The notes under the pieces are model-generated. The model was not told where the DNA came from and did not search any database. It saw nothing but the letters and a program-made list of their open reading frames with translations. The position numbers were made by a program, and so were the translations under genes. Source: Petaurus breviceps papuanus (Eukaryota; Chordata; Mammalia; Diprotodontia; Petauridae). Taken from it: DNA of 64,000 nucleotides. Below, one piece after another: positions 21,600 through 34,080 of the stretch. Positions within the stretch are counted from its first letter, which is position 1. Every line of letters begins with the position of its first letter. The stretch is from assembly GCA_028583685.1 (NCBI GenBank), contig JAMXIF010000043.1:10489305-10553304 (forward strand). Direction: 5' to 3'.

Positions 21600-21785
21600 A
21601 TAGGATCATAGACTTAGATCTTGAAGAGGTTTCAGAGGTTATCTGTTCTAACTCCTTCATTTTCTAAATGTAGGAACTGAAGCCCAGGGAGGTTGTTACT
21701 TACCCAAGGTCACATAAGCAATAAGTAGCAGAGGAAGCAACTCAGTCCCTCTGACTCTGTGACCAATGTTCTTTTCCCTATAACT
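21600..21785 (-). mobile_element. THER1 CORE-SINE
   Basis: GGATCATAGACTTAGATCTT, GTTATCTGTTCTAACTCCTT, GAACTGAAGCCCAGGGAGGT and CCAAGGTCACATAAGC: an almost complete reversed THER1. Confidence 0.85.
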
Positions 21786-22429
21786 GTTGTCTGAATGGAG
21801 TGCTATGACTAGGCCCTGTCTTCTACCTTAATCGTTGGCCTCTTCCTTAGTCTCCAAGTGATCCAAAGTAGATCCCAGCTTTAGCCTATTTCTTTTCTTA
21901 GCAAAATTATAATTTGGGGCTTATTTCTGTGCCTTTCTGTGGCCCCAATGGGTCTCAGTGGCATGATGGAGGTCATGCTGATTTTATGCCTCCTAAAACA
22001 TCCCTTGATTCTGAATTGTCCTTGCCTTCTTACTAGTGATTTAAGGAGTGTACAGCTGGGCCTTACCTCACAACTCTGCCATCTATGGTGACTGACTCAG
22101 TCTTCCACTTCTGTTCTGACAGGCAATGGTTAGTACACAGCTTCAGGCCTGTAATAACTAGGGTTTGTCCTGGATTTTGTCCCTTCTGTTCAGAGTGTTG
22201 TCTGGCTTTGGCACTGAATGTAGGAGTTAGTGGGTTGTTTTTTTTTTTGTTTTCCCCTGTTTTTCACCAATTGTTTTCACCAATCTTAGCCTCGACTGGC
22301 TTCTGCCTATGGGTTCTTGCAGTTCTCAACTGGAGTGGAGGAGCTTACTTCTCTGTCACTTTGGTTTTCCTTATTCTAGCTCTGTCTAGGGTCCTTTATT
22401 CAAATATTTGTTAGTGTTTGCCTGGGAGA
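21786..22429. other. Unassigned, with a 109-codon frame of no known family
   Basis: The frame at 22085-22414 (+) is Phe/Leu/Cys-rich and crosses a T10 tract, as random pyrimidine-rich DNA often does. A degenerate repeat not in my memory is possible. Confidence 0.45.
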
Positions 22430-22840
22430 TTTTGACGCCTCTATTACTGTTACTATTCACTCCTTAAATGAAGCTCCTTAGTGACTCCCTCTCACATCAA
22501 TGTTCACTGCTTAGAGGTCTCCAAGGTTTGTGCTATTTTCATGGACTGCATCATTCCTTTAATGTGGAAAAAGCTTCCTCTCTTACATAGGGACCCATAA
22601 GATGAGAGAAGCTTACTCGAATCCTCTTGCTGGACTCCCTTAATTTTGGTGCCTCTGCTCTATTGATTATCTGTGATTTATCAGGAATGTAGTTTACTTA
22701 TTTATAGTTGTGTCTCCCCCATTAGACTGAGATCAGGGACTGCCTTTAGCCTGGTTTTGTTTCCTCAGTACTTAGCACGGTGCTGGGCACATAGCAGGAG
22801 CTTAGGAAATGTTTTTTGACTGAATGACTCAAGCCCAATG
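22430..22840 (+). mobile_element. L2 LINE 3' end
   Basis: TGTCTCCCCCATTAGACTGA, GATCAGGGACTGCCTTTAGC and GTACTTAGCACGGTGCTGGG, then GCACATAGCAGGAGCTTAGG. Classic L2 terminus. Confidence 0.85.
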
Positions 22841-25089
22841 TAACCATTCATTATACACATATTCAGAATGAGTATTATACATTCATGCCCACATATGTTT
22901 GTTGAAACAAAATGCAATTCCTGGAAAATTACCTTGGGTTCCTAGTTATCTCCAGTGCTAGAGAAAACATTTTCTAAGCAAATCTGCTTGGGATTTCCAG
23001 CTCCTGCCTCTTGTTCAGACTCCTTAAGTCTAACTTCTGTTCTTGCTCTCTGGGAATGAGGCCTCTTGGGTGTCAGAGGACACAATCTACCACAAGGCTG
23101 GACATTGAGGGAGGTCCCTGAATAGTCTAATCACCTACATCCTTCAAGGACCTTTTCTTAAACCTCTAATAATATGCCTAAACTCACTCTTCAATGGTTA
23201 GCTTACTCCTATGTCATTATACTCTTCCCCAACCCAGTGATTTGGAATCCCTGGATATTACTGTAAAAATTTTGTTCCCCTTTCCCTGGTGCCTATTCCC
23301 TCATTCCCATTCCCTTCAACTGAACCCCCACAATTTATCCCTTTAGAACTACCATACCTTCCATTGTGTTCTCTGGAATGCCTGTTCTATGATAACACCC
23401 TTGTTTTCATCACAGTCCCTTTTCATCTTCTAGCTCTCACTGTTGACTTAGTTTTCTCTTGATGACTTGGTATCTCTGGCCATGCTTTCTGGTCTATGTT
23501 GTACTCATACACCTCAGCTCAGTGGTCATAATAGGGGAATAAGAGTGCTACTTCTTTTCCACTGACATTTCTCAGTAACCTTGCCATATTTGAGTTTAAT
23601 TCAATCCACATTTATCACCCAATCAAGATTCTTATAGCTCTTATTTGCAAACCCCCAAACCTTCTCTTTCATGCCTTAACAAGTTCTGAGCCTGGTTCAC
23701 AGTCTTTCTCTCCTCCTCACATCCTAGCCTTATAATAGTGGATTTCAGCATACAAATTGATGCCCCCTCAAGCACTCTAACTTTCCTGTTCTTCAATTGA
23801 GTCAATCCCCATAACCTACTCCTTACTCCATCCCAACTAACATGGAGAGAGCCATAGCTTGATCGTGCAATCATATTATGGATGCAAGTTGAGATCATAA
23901 TCTTTTAGTTTTCTATTTCCTTCTGTCTTCCAACCCTAATTTTGTTTCTTGTCCTCATCATGACCTCCAATCCCTCTGACTACCTTTTCTTTACCAGGCC
24001 ATCATCACCACACTGACTACACTCTCCTACTTTTCCCTATCTTAATACTTTGGTGAACCATTTCGACTCCCCACTATCCTTTTTGCTCAATTCCTTTGAC
24101 CCCTTATTATATAGCTAGATTATGCCTCCTTAATTCCCAATCTTGGATTAATCCTTCTACCCTCTGCTTTCTCTCTTATTCACATACTGCGAAACAGACG
24201 TGGAGAAAATCATAAAATTTTACTGACTGCTTTCACTAAAAATTTATGTTACCTAATTACAATTGAGTCTATATTTCAGCAAGGCAATTCTTTTATAATT
24301 AACTAATTGATTCACTATTGTATTTACCACAATGGCTTCTTTTCATCCCTCCTCAAATCTTCCTTCACACCTTGACCCTCTTCCATTAACCCATTTACTA
24401 TTTCACTTGATGACCTCTTTAGTTCCCATGGATTAAATTATTCTTTCTATGCAGATTATTCCCAAACCTGTTTATCCAGCCCTAACCTCTTTCTTTTTTT
24501 CCAGTCTCATATCACAAACTGCTTCTTGGTTATCTTGAACTGGATACCCCATAAACATTTTAAACTCAACATGTTTAAACTGATCTCATTATCTTTCCTA
24601 ACAAATCTTCCCCCTTTTGAAACTTCTCTATTACTGTTGAGTATGCCATCATCTTCTCAGTACTCCAAGCTCTTGCCCTCAGTGTCATTCTCATTCACTC
24701 ACCCCACATATTCAGTACGTTGACAGGTTCTCCCAATTCTATCTTTGTGATACCTCTCAGTTGAACACACCATTCTCCTCTCTTGTACCATGGTACAGAT
24801 ATTCATCACCTCATTCTTTGTTTGCAATAGCCTTTTTTTGTTCTCCCTGACTCACCCATTCCAATCTATCCTTCACTTAACTGTCAAAATGATCTTCCTA
24901 AAGTACAGCAGATCTGACCATATCATGCTTTCCCTACTCCCTGCCCCAGTCAGTAAACTCCATTGGCTCCCTATTAACCTATAGGATCAAATACAAAATC
25001 CTCTTTTTGCATTTAAAGCTTCTCACAGTCTGATCCCTCTCTACCTTTTCATTACTCACATACTCACTGCCTTCCATTTATATGACAAT

Positions 25090-25783
25090 GGTGAGTGACT
25101 TAGGAATAGCAAGGCCCCAGAGAGTATCAAGAGTAGTAAGGTAGTATAGTGCATAGAGTGCTGGGCCTGAAGTGAGGAAGATTCATCTTCCTGAATTAGA
25201 ATCTGACCTCAGACACTTCTTAGCTGTGGGACCCTGGGCAAGTCAGTCAACACTATTTGCCTTAATTTTCTTATTCATAAAATGAGCTGGAGAAGGACAT
25301 GGAAATGACTCTATTATTTTTACCAGAAAAGACCAAGACCCCAAATGGAGTCATGAAGATTTGGATATGGCAAAACTGACTCAACAACAACAAAAGATAT
25401 CAAACATCTTGGGTTTTATATTGAGTTCAATAGCAAAAGAGTCCCCCCCACATGGGTAAAGACTCCTCCAAATGAGTTTATATTGGACTTATATATGCTT
25501 AAACCACAAAGGAGTAGAGAACCTTTAGGCAAACGAGGATTGAGAGGGGATGTTGCAAGAGCTGGATGATTAGACAAGATACTTATGTCCTAAGTGGTCA
25601 GGCTGGTTACTTGGAATCAGGAAACCTTTTCAGTCTCCCAGAACAGATGGTATTGCAACAGGAGATTATTGTGGAGGGGTTATTGGGGTGGAGAGCATGA
25701 CAAGGAGGGCATCTAATTGTCCAGTTAAAGCTTAAGACCAATGGAGGGAATTGTTTTTAGTTCACCAAGATGGAGGGAGTTCC
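25090..25783 (-). mobile_element. Probable solo LTR within L2
   Basis: On the minus strand it begins TGGAACTCCCTCCATCTTGG, has a TATA-like CATATATAAGTCC, and ends ACTCACTCACCA-like (TG...CA ends). It interrupts L2 and is itself interrupted by a MAR1 (25130-25390). Boundaries approximate, no TSD seen, family not named. An old fossil, older than the MAR1. Confidence 0.45.
25130..25390 (+). mobile_element. MAR1 CORE-SINE
   Basis: GTAAGGTAGTATAGTGCATA head, CTGGGCCTGAAGTGAGGAAG, GGGACCCTGGGCAAGTCAGT, and the RTE-like tail CCCCAAATGGAGTCATGAAG followed by CAACAACAA. Flanked by AGTATCAAGA and GATATCAAAC, a possible degenerate TSD. Confidence 0.9.
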
Positions 25784-26175
25784 ATTCAGCTTGTGATCCA
25801 CACAGTCTAGAAACACTATCCTTGCTGTTCCTCAGTCATTCCATCCCATCTCCCAATTCCAAGCTTTTTCACTGTATGCCTTCCCCCCCCCAATGTTTTC
25901 CCTCCTTGTCTCCATGTCCTTGTTTTTCTACTTCCCTTCTAAATTCATCTCAACTCTTATGTGCAATAGGCTTTGCACAGACCCCATCCTAGCTACTGCC
26001 AGTGCCTTCCTTTGAAATTACCTCCAATTATCCTCTGTTTATCTTATTTGTAAATAGATATTTTCATATTGTTTCCCCCAATAAAATGAGCTCCTTGGGT
26101 ACAGGGACATTTTGTCTTCTTTTATATCCCTAGTGCTTAACACCTAGTAAGTGCTTAATAAATATCCTTAACCCG

Positions 26176-27299
26176 ACCATCTTTAAGTGTATTTATAAAA
26201 TATACAAAGGGTACACATAGTAAGGTTATTATATAGTACAATCTGTATACTAAATCATATGTGCTGCATTCTCAAAATAAAATATTAAAATATATCAATG
26301 AATCCAGAATCACAAAATGTAGTAATTTACTCCAAAGATGCAGACTGAAATTCAAGATCACACTTTAAGTTAGAACAAAGCTACTATTAGGGATTATTTC
26401 TTTAGTCTACTAGTACAATACTGTCAACTAACATCTCTTTCCCATTGTGCATACTAATAATCTAGCATCACAAGCCAGATATATCTCTATATAGCTAATG
26501 AATTAACCATATTTTTGGTCAAAGTGATTTTCAGAAGAAAGAGGGGAAAGGAAATGACTTTGATTTGTTTCTGTGTAATCAGACCAGCTGAAGTTAATTT
26601 GAATCTGGTAGCCCACAACTCAAAATATACATTTCTAACATTCAAAATTTTTCATTTTGTATGCACAAATGCAGATTGCCCACATACCCTAGTAAAAGGG
26701 CTCAGGGGCCATCAGTGAAGGGACTCTGATCATCAAGGCACCTCATCGGGGTTCAGTGCTCCTACTGTCGCAGGGGAGATGGAGGACCCTTCAGCATGGT
26801 AGTGAAGTATTCACTAGGCATTATTGCTACTTAGCCACTAGAAAGGGTGCCTCTGTGGGAAATGGTTCCCTGATTATTCCATCTCAAACACAGAAAATAA
26901 CCTTCTACTTAGATGCCCCAATTAAGGCTATTGAAATCAGAGAGCAAAGGAAAAAGCTGAATTGATTCTCTTCATTTAGTCATTGTTATAAAAAAAAAAG
27001 TAATGGAACATCTGTCATGTGGTGTATTTAAAATACAAAAGTCCCTTTTGTATCATTCCACAGAAAGCCTTTCCTTCCAGAAAGAGATCAGGGCAGTGCC
27101 CTAATGGCTCAGCATCTTTTTTGATGGCACGGCTCACTAGGCTGTACTATGCTATTTCCCCCTGCATAATATCACCCCCACTCTACCTCCACCTCCACCA
27201 CCCCATAGTACTTCATAGTATAATGGCCCTTCAGGGCCTTCCCTCAACAACAGAAGCAACACAGATCATGCTTTGAATAATCAAATTAGAACAGAAAAT
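26176..27299. other. Unassigned sequence
   Basis: Moderately GC at 26690-26900 and 27090-27270. The frames at 26515, 26756 and 27019 (+) have no recognised domain. A decayed retrocopy or unknown transposon cannot be excluded. Confidence 0.45.
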
Positions 27300-27445
27300 T
27301 TTTAGAACTTGAGGGAGGCCTCAGAGACCAGATTATCCAACCATTTGGCCCAGAGCCTCCATTTTACAGATGAATAAATTGAGGCCCAGAGACCTAAAAA
27401 GAATTGCTTAACACCACTACTTAGTGGCAGAACCAGGAAAACAAA
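27300..27445 (-). mobile_element. THER1 SINE
   Basis: GAGGGAGGCCTCAGAGACCA, CCATTTTACAGATGAATAAA, TTGAGGCCCAGAGACC and TTAGTGGCAGAACCAGG. Confidence 0.8.
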
Positions 27446-27924
27446 CAAACAAACAACAATAACAACAAAAGCAGTTCTCCAAATTTCCAATTAGTTGACT
27501 TTATTTTTTTTTCTTTTGTTCCTTCAGAAAATCACAGTCTACACAGGAAATTTTATCTTCATTTGATTAACAGCATCCCATAGTCATCTTTTCAGATAGA
27601 ATTTTGAAAGAGACATGTATTTGCTTGGATAATGAATAACTATTTCTCAGGCTCTGATACTATCACAATGTTGGGAATTATGGCAAAAACATGACAAAAA
27701 GTGGTTGTGATGTTGAGACAAAATGATAGAAATAAATAAGTCTTCGTTTTTTCCCCTATCTATATCATGAATCCCATCTACAAGAAACCCAAGAAATAAA
27801 GTATTCATATACATTTCTAGCACTGGGGGACTCAATGACTTTGAAGAAGCTCCTTCTGGTCTTTTTTTTTTTAGGTGCTGAATGTTTATTCCCTTCCCTT
27901 CCTTCCCTCTTCATATATTTGGCT
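27446..27924. other. Unassigned sequence
   Basis: No feature recognised apart from an AAAC run near 27440-27470. Confidence 0.5.
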
Positions 27925-30058
27925 CTTTTATTTATTTATTTTAGTTTTGAACATTCATTTCTGCAAGATTTTGAGTGCCAAATTTTCTCCTCATCTCTCC
28001 CCTACCCCCCACTCAAAATGGTAAGCATGATGATTACCCCTTCTCCCAGTCTGCCCTCTCTTCTGTCCCCCCTTATCTCCCCCTTTCCCCCTTTCCCATT
28101 ACTTTCTTGTAGGGCAAGATAGATTTCTATATTACATTGCCTGTATAGTTTATTTCCCAGTTTCAAGTAGAAACAATTTTTGAACATTTATTTTTAAAAC
28201 TTTGAGTTCCATATACTCTTCCTTCTTCCATCCTCACCCACCCCCATTGAGAACATAAGTAATTCAATATAGGTTATACATGTATAGTTATGCAAAATAT
28301 TGCCATAGTAAATCTATTTCCATAGTAATCATATTATGAAAGACTAATTATATTTCCCTCTATCTTCTTCCATCCCCCATTTATTCTGTTTTCTCTTTTG
28401 ACCCTGTCTCTTTTCAAAAGTGTTTGCTTCTGATTATCCCCTCCACCAGTCTTCCCTCCCTTCTATCCTCTCCCCATCTTATACTTTTCCCTTCTATTTT
28501 CCTGTAGGGTAAGATACCCAATTGAGTGTCTATGTTATTCCCTCTTTAAGCCAATCCAATGAAAGTAAGGTTGACTCATTCCCTTTCACCTCCCTGCTCT
28601 TCCTCTTCTCTGTAACAGTTTTCTCTTGCCTTTTTTGTCCAATAAATTACCCTATTCTATCTCTCCCTTTCTCCTTCTCCCAATATATTCCTGTCTCACC
28701 TCTTAATTTTATTTTTTAGATATCATGCCTTCATATTTAACTCACCCTGTGCCCTCTATGTATACATATACAAACATCCCTTCAACTATCCTAATACTGA
28801 AAAAAATATCATGAGTTATAAATATCATCTTTCCATGTAGGAATAGAAAAAGATTAGCTTCCATTTGCTCCCTTCTAATTCTGAAGGAATTATTTTCTTC
28901 AGTGACCTTTTAAACTTCCTTTTCCATTTGGCCAGTTCAGCTTTTTAAGGCATTCTTCTCCTCGGTGCCTTTTTGGATCTCTTTTTCCATTTGAGGTAGT
29001 CTATTTTTAAAGGTGTTATTTTCTTCAATATTTTTTTGGGTCTCCTTTAGCAAGCTGTTGACTTGCTTTTCATGATTTTCTTGTATCTTTCTCATTTCTC
29101 TTCCCAATTTTTCCTCAACTTCTCTTACTTGATTTTCAAAATCTTTTTTGAGCTCCTCCATGGACAGCAGCCAATTCATATTATTATTGGAGGTTTTTTT
29201 GTGCAGGAATTTTGACTTTGTTGTCTTCTTCTGGTTCTGTTTTGATCTTCTTTGTCTCCAAAGAAAGATTCTATATTCTGATTTCTCTTCCTCTATTTGC
29301 TCATTTTGCTAGCTAATCCCTTGACTTTTGAGCTCTTTGTCATGGTAGACCTCTGTTTCCAGAGTGTAGAGTGCTGTGTCCCAAATTTCTGGGGTTTTGT
29401 GCAGCTGTTGTCAGAGCTACTTCTAGTTACCTGCCTCAGAACTGTGAGGAGGAGTCCCTCTCCATAGCCATTACAAGTTCTACCACACTAGCACTTCACC
29501 CCAAGACTGCAACCCAGATCCAAGCAGGACAAAGCAAGAGAATCCTGCCTCAGTGCCAGCAAAGAGATTCCTGCAATTGCCTTCTGACCAACTGCTTGGT
29601 CCTCCTGTCATATGTGGGCCTGGAACTCTAGAAGCAGCTGCCCCATTGTCACCACCTCTGTTGCACTGAGGGCAGGGAGTGGACCAAACTCTTTTCTCAC
29701 CCAAGTCCAACAGAGTATCCTCACTGACCTTTTACTTTCACTTTGGCATTTGTGGGTTGAGAAGTCTGCTAACCACCATAGCTGCTAGTGATTCCTTCCC
29801 CTGAGGTCTGCTTTGGCTGGTCTGTGCTGCCTGTCTGTCCTGGTGTGGCCCATGCATGACTGTGCTCTGCTCCCAGTTCAGTGCCATAAACCCTTCCTTT
29901 CAGCTTGCCAGGCAGACTTCAGCTGGAGATGTAGTTCACTCTGTCACTGTGTGGGTTCTGTAGCTCTAAAATTTATTTAGAGTCATTTTTTACAGGTATC
30001 AGAGGTGGTTGGCGTGGAAGCTCAAGCAAGTTCCTACTTCACCATCTTGGCTCTCCCC
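27925..30058 (-). mobile_element. HAL1 (half-L1) LINE, internally deleted
   Basis: On the minus strand it starts with the L1-type sequence GGGGAGAGCCAAGATGG, then the same 5' UTR as the 9.2-kb element (GAGCTACAGAACCCACACAG), the start of ORF1, and then jumps straight to the 3' region (CCTATATTGAATTACTTATG; end AAATAAATAAATAAAA). Relative to the first copy about 690 bp, holding the RRM and C-terminal domains of ORF1, are absent. No ORF2. No convincing TSD seen. Confidence 0.8.
28937..29325 (-). pseudogene. HAL1 ORF1 relic, coiled-coil part only
   Basis: The readable frame contains MEELKKDFENQVREVEEKLG, NHEKQVNSLLKETQKNIEEN and QMEKEIQKGTEEKNALKS, matching the coiled coil of the other HAL1. 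Stops interrupt the N-terminal MSK part, and the RNA-binding domains are deleted, so no functional ORF1 protein is possible. Confidence 0.75.
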
Positions 30059-30365
30059 TCTCTGCCCCCCCCCCATTCTGCTTGTGAACAGTTCTACTTC
30101 TGAGATTATTTTTCTTTTATTATGAATAAGAATCAGCAGCCCTGCTAGTCCTAATTCTACCTTCTAGGCCTGAGTAGAATATGATTTTTCTTTTTTTCCC
30201 CCATACAACAACCTTTAAGATACTTGAATATAAAAAAAGCATGCTTCCACATAAGTCTTCACGATTTACATAGTTCCTTCAACCAATTTTTTTCATGGCT
30301 TAGTTATTCTTACCATCCTGGTAAAATCTCACAGGATGCATTCCATCTTGTCAATATTAATTCTT

Positions 30366-30524
30366 TTTTTTTTTTTTAAGCAATTGGGGTTAAGTAACTT
30401 GCTCAAGGTTACACCGGCCAGGTGTTTCTGGGTGGGTGCTAAGTGTCTGAGCCCGGGATTCGATCTCCATGTCTTCTCAACACTGGAGCCGGTGCTCTTA
30501 CTTGTTGTGCTACCTGGCCGCCCC
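30366..30524 (-). mobile_element. WSINE1-like SINE with 16-bp TSD
   Basis: Poly(T) then AGCAATTGGGGTTAAGTAAC, ending GTGCTACCTGGCCGCCCC. GTCAATATTAATTCTT occurs at 30350-30365 and again at 30525-30540, a perfect TSD. On its own strand the B-box-like GATCGAATCC is intact. Confidence 0.93.
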
Positions 30525-30540
30525 GTCAATATTAATTCTT

Positions 30541-30755
30541 AACAGTGGCATTCAGAATTGGGAATTGCATTCTAACGAGGGCCTAACTTATATAAGGTAT
30601 AGAAGGAATCTGATCATCCTTGCTCAAAGATAATATGCTTGAAGTTTAAGAAGATATTAATCACTTCTGTTATCCCACAATACTGAGCCTATGTTGAATT
30701 TGTGACCTATGCAATATTTATGTCTTTTTCAAATGAATTTATCTGTAGTCCTTTA

Positions 30756-30795
<40 letters not shown>

Positions 30796-31711
30796 AGCAC
30801 ACACCTCCTATACAGGTATAGTTAATTTTCTGAACACAAATTATTATCCTTTTTATTATTTTTATTTTACCTACCATTTTAACTTGCCAAAATATTTTTT
30901 GATTCCAATTCTCCTTAGCTTCCTATCTTCTACAATACATATTACACAGGATGCCCCCTATTCTGATGCTAATATTTTCTTCAGCATTCTTGTGTAGATA
31001 TATGTTAAAATCCAAATCTAATTATTTTATTTCCTATATATGATGCAAGTAATTCCCCTTTCCTTAGATTAGATACAAATAAATAAATAAACAATGCCCC
31101 AAAGCTTTTTCCATCTGCATTCCATTAGTCTTTGCCTACCAAAGATACAATTGAGCTAACATTTTCATTTGAAAAGTTTTGGAATCTCTTTATGACACTG
31201 ATTTCCAATGATATACTTTGGACTAATCATATATTAAGATGCTAATGTATGTGATGGTTATGTTCCAAGGGCTACAATCTGACCTAAGTTATACCTGTAT
31301 CAATCAATAGTGAACTTTAAAAATATCAGGATCATTCTATAATTCTCAAATACTTCTAACAACTTTCAGTCTCTAATCAACAACAACAGGTTAAGGCCTA
31401 TACTTCACAATGTCTATTAAAAGTACAATTTTCCACCTAAATTGAAGATTTTCATTATATACAACACATTATTACCAAAAATCTTTCCAAGTGAGTTTCT
31501 TTTAATTCAGGAAGTTGCAATCTTCTCAAAAACATTTTTTCTCCTTATATCTGCCATGGAAACTAGCACAAGATTAGACACATAACACTTGTTTATCGAC
31601 GGATTAATTTCAAAATCAAAAAGAGCATGCCTAGTAATTTTCCACATTGTCTTCTCTCATGGAACATTATAAAAAGATGTTAGTAGTGGACTGATCTATT
31701 TGAGAGGCAGT
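30541..31711. other. Unassigned AT-rich sequence with a (CA)n at 30755-30793
   Basis: Apart from the CA microsatellite there is no recognised repeat or exon in 1.1 kb; one of the longer repeat-poor stretches. Confidence 0.5.
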
Positions 31712-31965
31712 AGAGACAGTGAAGTGGTATAGTAGATAGAGAGCACTAGGCCTAGACTCAGAAAGACTCATGTTCCTGAGTTTAAATCTGGTCTCAGCTG
31801 TGTCACCCTGGGCAAGACATTTAGCTCCATTTGCCTTAGTTTCCTCTATAAAAGGAGCTGGAGAAGGAAATGACAAAATACTCCAGTATGTTTACTGGAA
31901 AGAAAACCCCAAATGGGGTTGCAAAGAGTTAGACATGACTGAAACACAACTCAAACAACAACATT
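31712..31965 (+). mobile_element. MAR1 CORE-SINE
   Basis: GTATAGTAGATAGAGAGCAC head, CACCCTGGGCAAGACATTTA, AAACCCCAAATGGGGTTGCA, GAGTTAGACATGACTGAAAC tail and a CAACAACA end. Confidence 0.92.
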
Positions 31966-31967
31966 CA

Positions 31968-32150
31968 GCAGAGGATGCATTGTATTTAGAGTCAGATGAT
32001 CTTCGTTTGAATCCCAGTTCTGCCACTAGTTCATTAGGCGAGTCATTTTAGCTCTTAAAGCCTCCTGTGTCCTCATCGGTATAATTAAAGTGATTAGACT
32101 AGACATTCTCTCAGATCCTTCCAAGCCCTTAATCTTATGAACTAATGAAC
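31968..32150 (+). mobile_element. THER1/MIR SINE
   Basis: TATTTAGAGTCAGATGATCT, TTTGAATCCCAGTTCTGCCA, then TGATTAGACTAGACATTCTC and AGATCCTTCCAAGCCC. It directly follows the MAR1. Confidence 0.75.
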
Positions 32151-33287
32151 CTTCTAGAAATATGCAATTTTTGGAGTAGAGCATGAGAAAGTTGTTGACT
32201 GGAGTTGCTCAATTAGTCAATGACATAGAATTCGTTATCCTCTCTGGATGATAATGTTCCAGGCACCATGCTGCCTGTCTAAGAGATCAATCTGTTCCTG
32301 ACCTTTGGAAACACTTGATAGGACTATGGGTCTCTTTACACTTCTCTCTGGAATCCATGAATAAGAGTATGCTTGTACATTTGTTGGCAGTGCTCACTCA
32401 TTAGTTCATTTCCCTGTGTGAAAATAAAATATTTAATGTGCATTAGGGGAGGACTTCTGTCCCATCTTGATTGATCACTAGTAAGCTACTGGGGACAATT
32501 TCCATTGGTGGGTGAAAAACATAAACTCGTTTATCTTTATATCATATCTGTTGCAAATTGAACTGAAAACATAGAGTTCTCACACTAAAACGATTCCACT
32601 GTGGAGCAATGTGGCCATAAAACAGCATGCTAACAAGCCCAACATGATGAATGGAATGCAATAAACTTCCATAATTTCCAGTTCTCCCCCCAGGCAGATG
32701 CTGGATCTGTGTCACCTGTTGTCTGTGGTGAGGTGACTATAAACAGCATTCCTGAGAGCATGCTAAAACACCTTGATATGGTTGCCCATCCACTCACACA
32801 GGTTAGCTGTTCTACTGAGTTGAGTGACTCTGGAAACCTCTCATTCCCAAAGAGATATTTCTCACCACTGTAGCTGAATGTGAAAAGTTCGATGGTATCT
32901 AAGTCAACTACTAGCATGCTATGTACAGAATAATGTTTGCAAAAGTGAGTACTCATGGGAAAGAGACATAACAGGTAAAAGGAAAGAAGAAGAAAGGCTC
33001 AACATAGTTGTAGAAGAGAAGAGAACTGGGAACACATGAAGAGTTAATAACAATGTCAAGCAGAGGAAGACATTTTTTTTTAGATAGGGGGAGGTATTGA
33101 AGGCTTTCAGGAATGGAAATGGTCACAAACACAAAATAAGTCCAACTAAAATGGCTTCATTTCACTGGATTCCATTCAAACAGAAAAGGTGAATGTGACC
33201 CTGGGAATTTGATAATTGTGGAATTTTCTCATGAAAAAAAAAAAACAACACAGTAAATCTCTTTTTAAAGGGATTTCATTACATCAT
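32151..33287. other. Unassigned; contains a 108-codon minus-strand frame
   Basis: The frame at 32956-32630 (-) begins MSTHFCKHYSVHSMLVVDLD and includes YLFGNERFPESLNSVEQL. I recognise no domain. Composition is mixed rather than low-complexity. It could be a decayed gene copy or chance. Confidence 0.4.
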
Positions 33288-33455
33288 TAATTCAGAACAT
33301 TAAGGCCAAAAGGGACTTTGGAGGTCATCTATTCTATCCCTCTTATTTGGAAGATAAGGAAATCAAGATAAGGTAAAGTTACATCTCTAAGATCATATAG
33401 CCTTTAAGTGATGGTCAGGATGCAAACCCAGGTCTCCAGATTCCTATAATGTCAC
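33288..33455 (-). mobile_element. THER1 SINE
   Basis: GGCCAAAAGGGACTTTGGAG, GTCATCTATTCTATCCCTCT and TGCAAACCCAGGTCTCCAGA. Confidence 0.75.
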
Positions 33456-33544
33456 ACAAAAACAATGATCCCATACCCCATATACCAAGTGATGTAAAAC
33501 ATAACTGAAAGTGCCTGGAACTACAAGGGTAACTTTTGTCCCAG

Positions 33545-34080
33545 TTCTAAACACTTTACGTTTTATGCCACACTAAAGATCTAGTCTGTCTTCTACATCT
33601 CCCTAACATGAATTTTCTGTTCCTGTTAGGTAAGTCCATTGCTCTCTTTTTTTTAAGCAATCGGGGTTAAGTAACTTGCTCAAGGTTACACGGCCAGTTA
33701 TTTCTGGGTGTGGTGCTAAGTATCTGAGCCCAGATTCGATCCCCAGGTCATCCCGACACTGGAGCTGGTGCTCTTACTTGCTGTACTACCTGGCTGCTCC
33801 AACTGCTCTCCTTTTGAATAAGTATATTATAACCTGGGCCTGGCCTTTTGAGTATTCCCAGTTGTAACATATTCTTTTTAAATTTCTTCCCCTATTGTTC
33901 ATATCTAATGCCTTTACCTAGACTTCTCTCTCTTCTCTATCCTAACCCAATCTTTCATCCTAGAAAGCCAATCCCAAGTTTTACCTCTTCTGGAATATCT
34001 CTGTAAATAATCTCAGAGAGCATTTACTTCCTTCTTATTGACTTTCTAAAGTTCTTAAAGTCATTTAGCCAAACTGACTG
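33545..34080 (+). mobile_element. L2 fragment hosting a SINE
   Basis: CATCTCCCTAACATGAATTT before and CCTTTACCTAGACTTCTCTC, AAGTTTTACCTCTTCTGGAA after the SINE fit the L2 3' region; fairly diverged. Confidence 0.5.
33649..33800 (-). mobile_element. WSINE1-like SINE
   Basis: Poly(T) then AAGCAATCGGGGTTAAGTAA, ending GTACTACCTGGCTGCTCC. The flanks TTGCTCTCTTTT and CTGCTCTCCTTTT form an approximate TSD. Confidence 0.88.

Larger units (their letters stand above)
23100..26175 (+). mobile_element. Long L2 LINE, split by an LTR
   Basis: Pyrimidine-rich ORF2 region from about 23100 to 25085, with the RT C-terminal part at about 24530-24960 (TAAACTCAACATGTTTAAAC, AATGATCTTCCTAAAGTACA, AAACTCCATTGGCTCCCTAT). 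It resumes at about 25790 (CCTTGCTGTTCCTCAGTCAT) and ends with AGTGCTTAACACCTAGTAAG and CTTAATAAATATCC. About 2.4 kb of L2 in total. The part before 23900 is more diverged and its assignment is softer. Confidence 0.75.
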
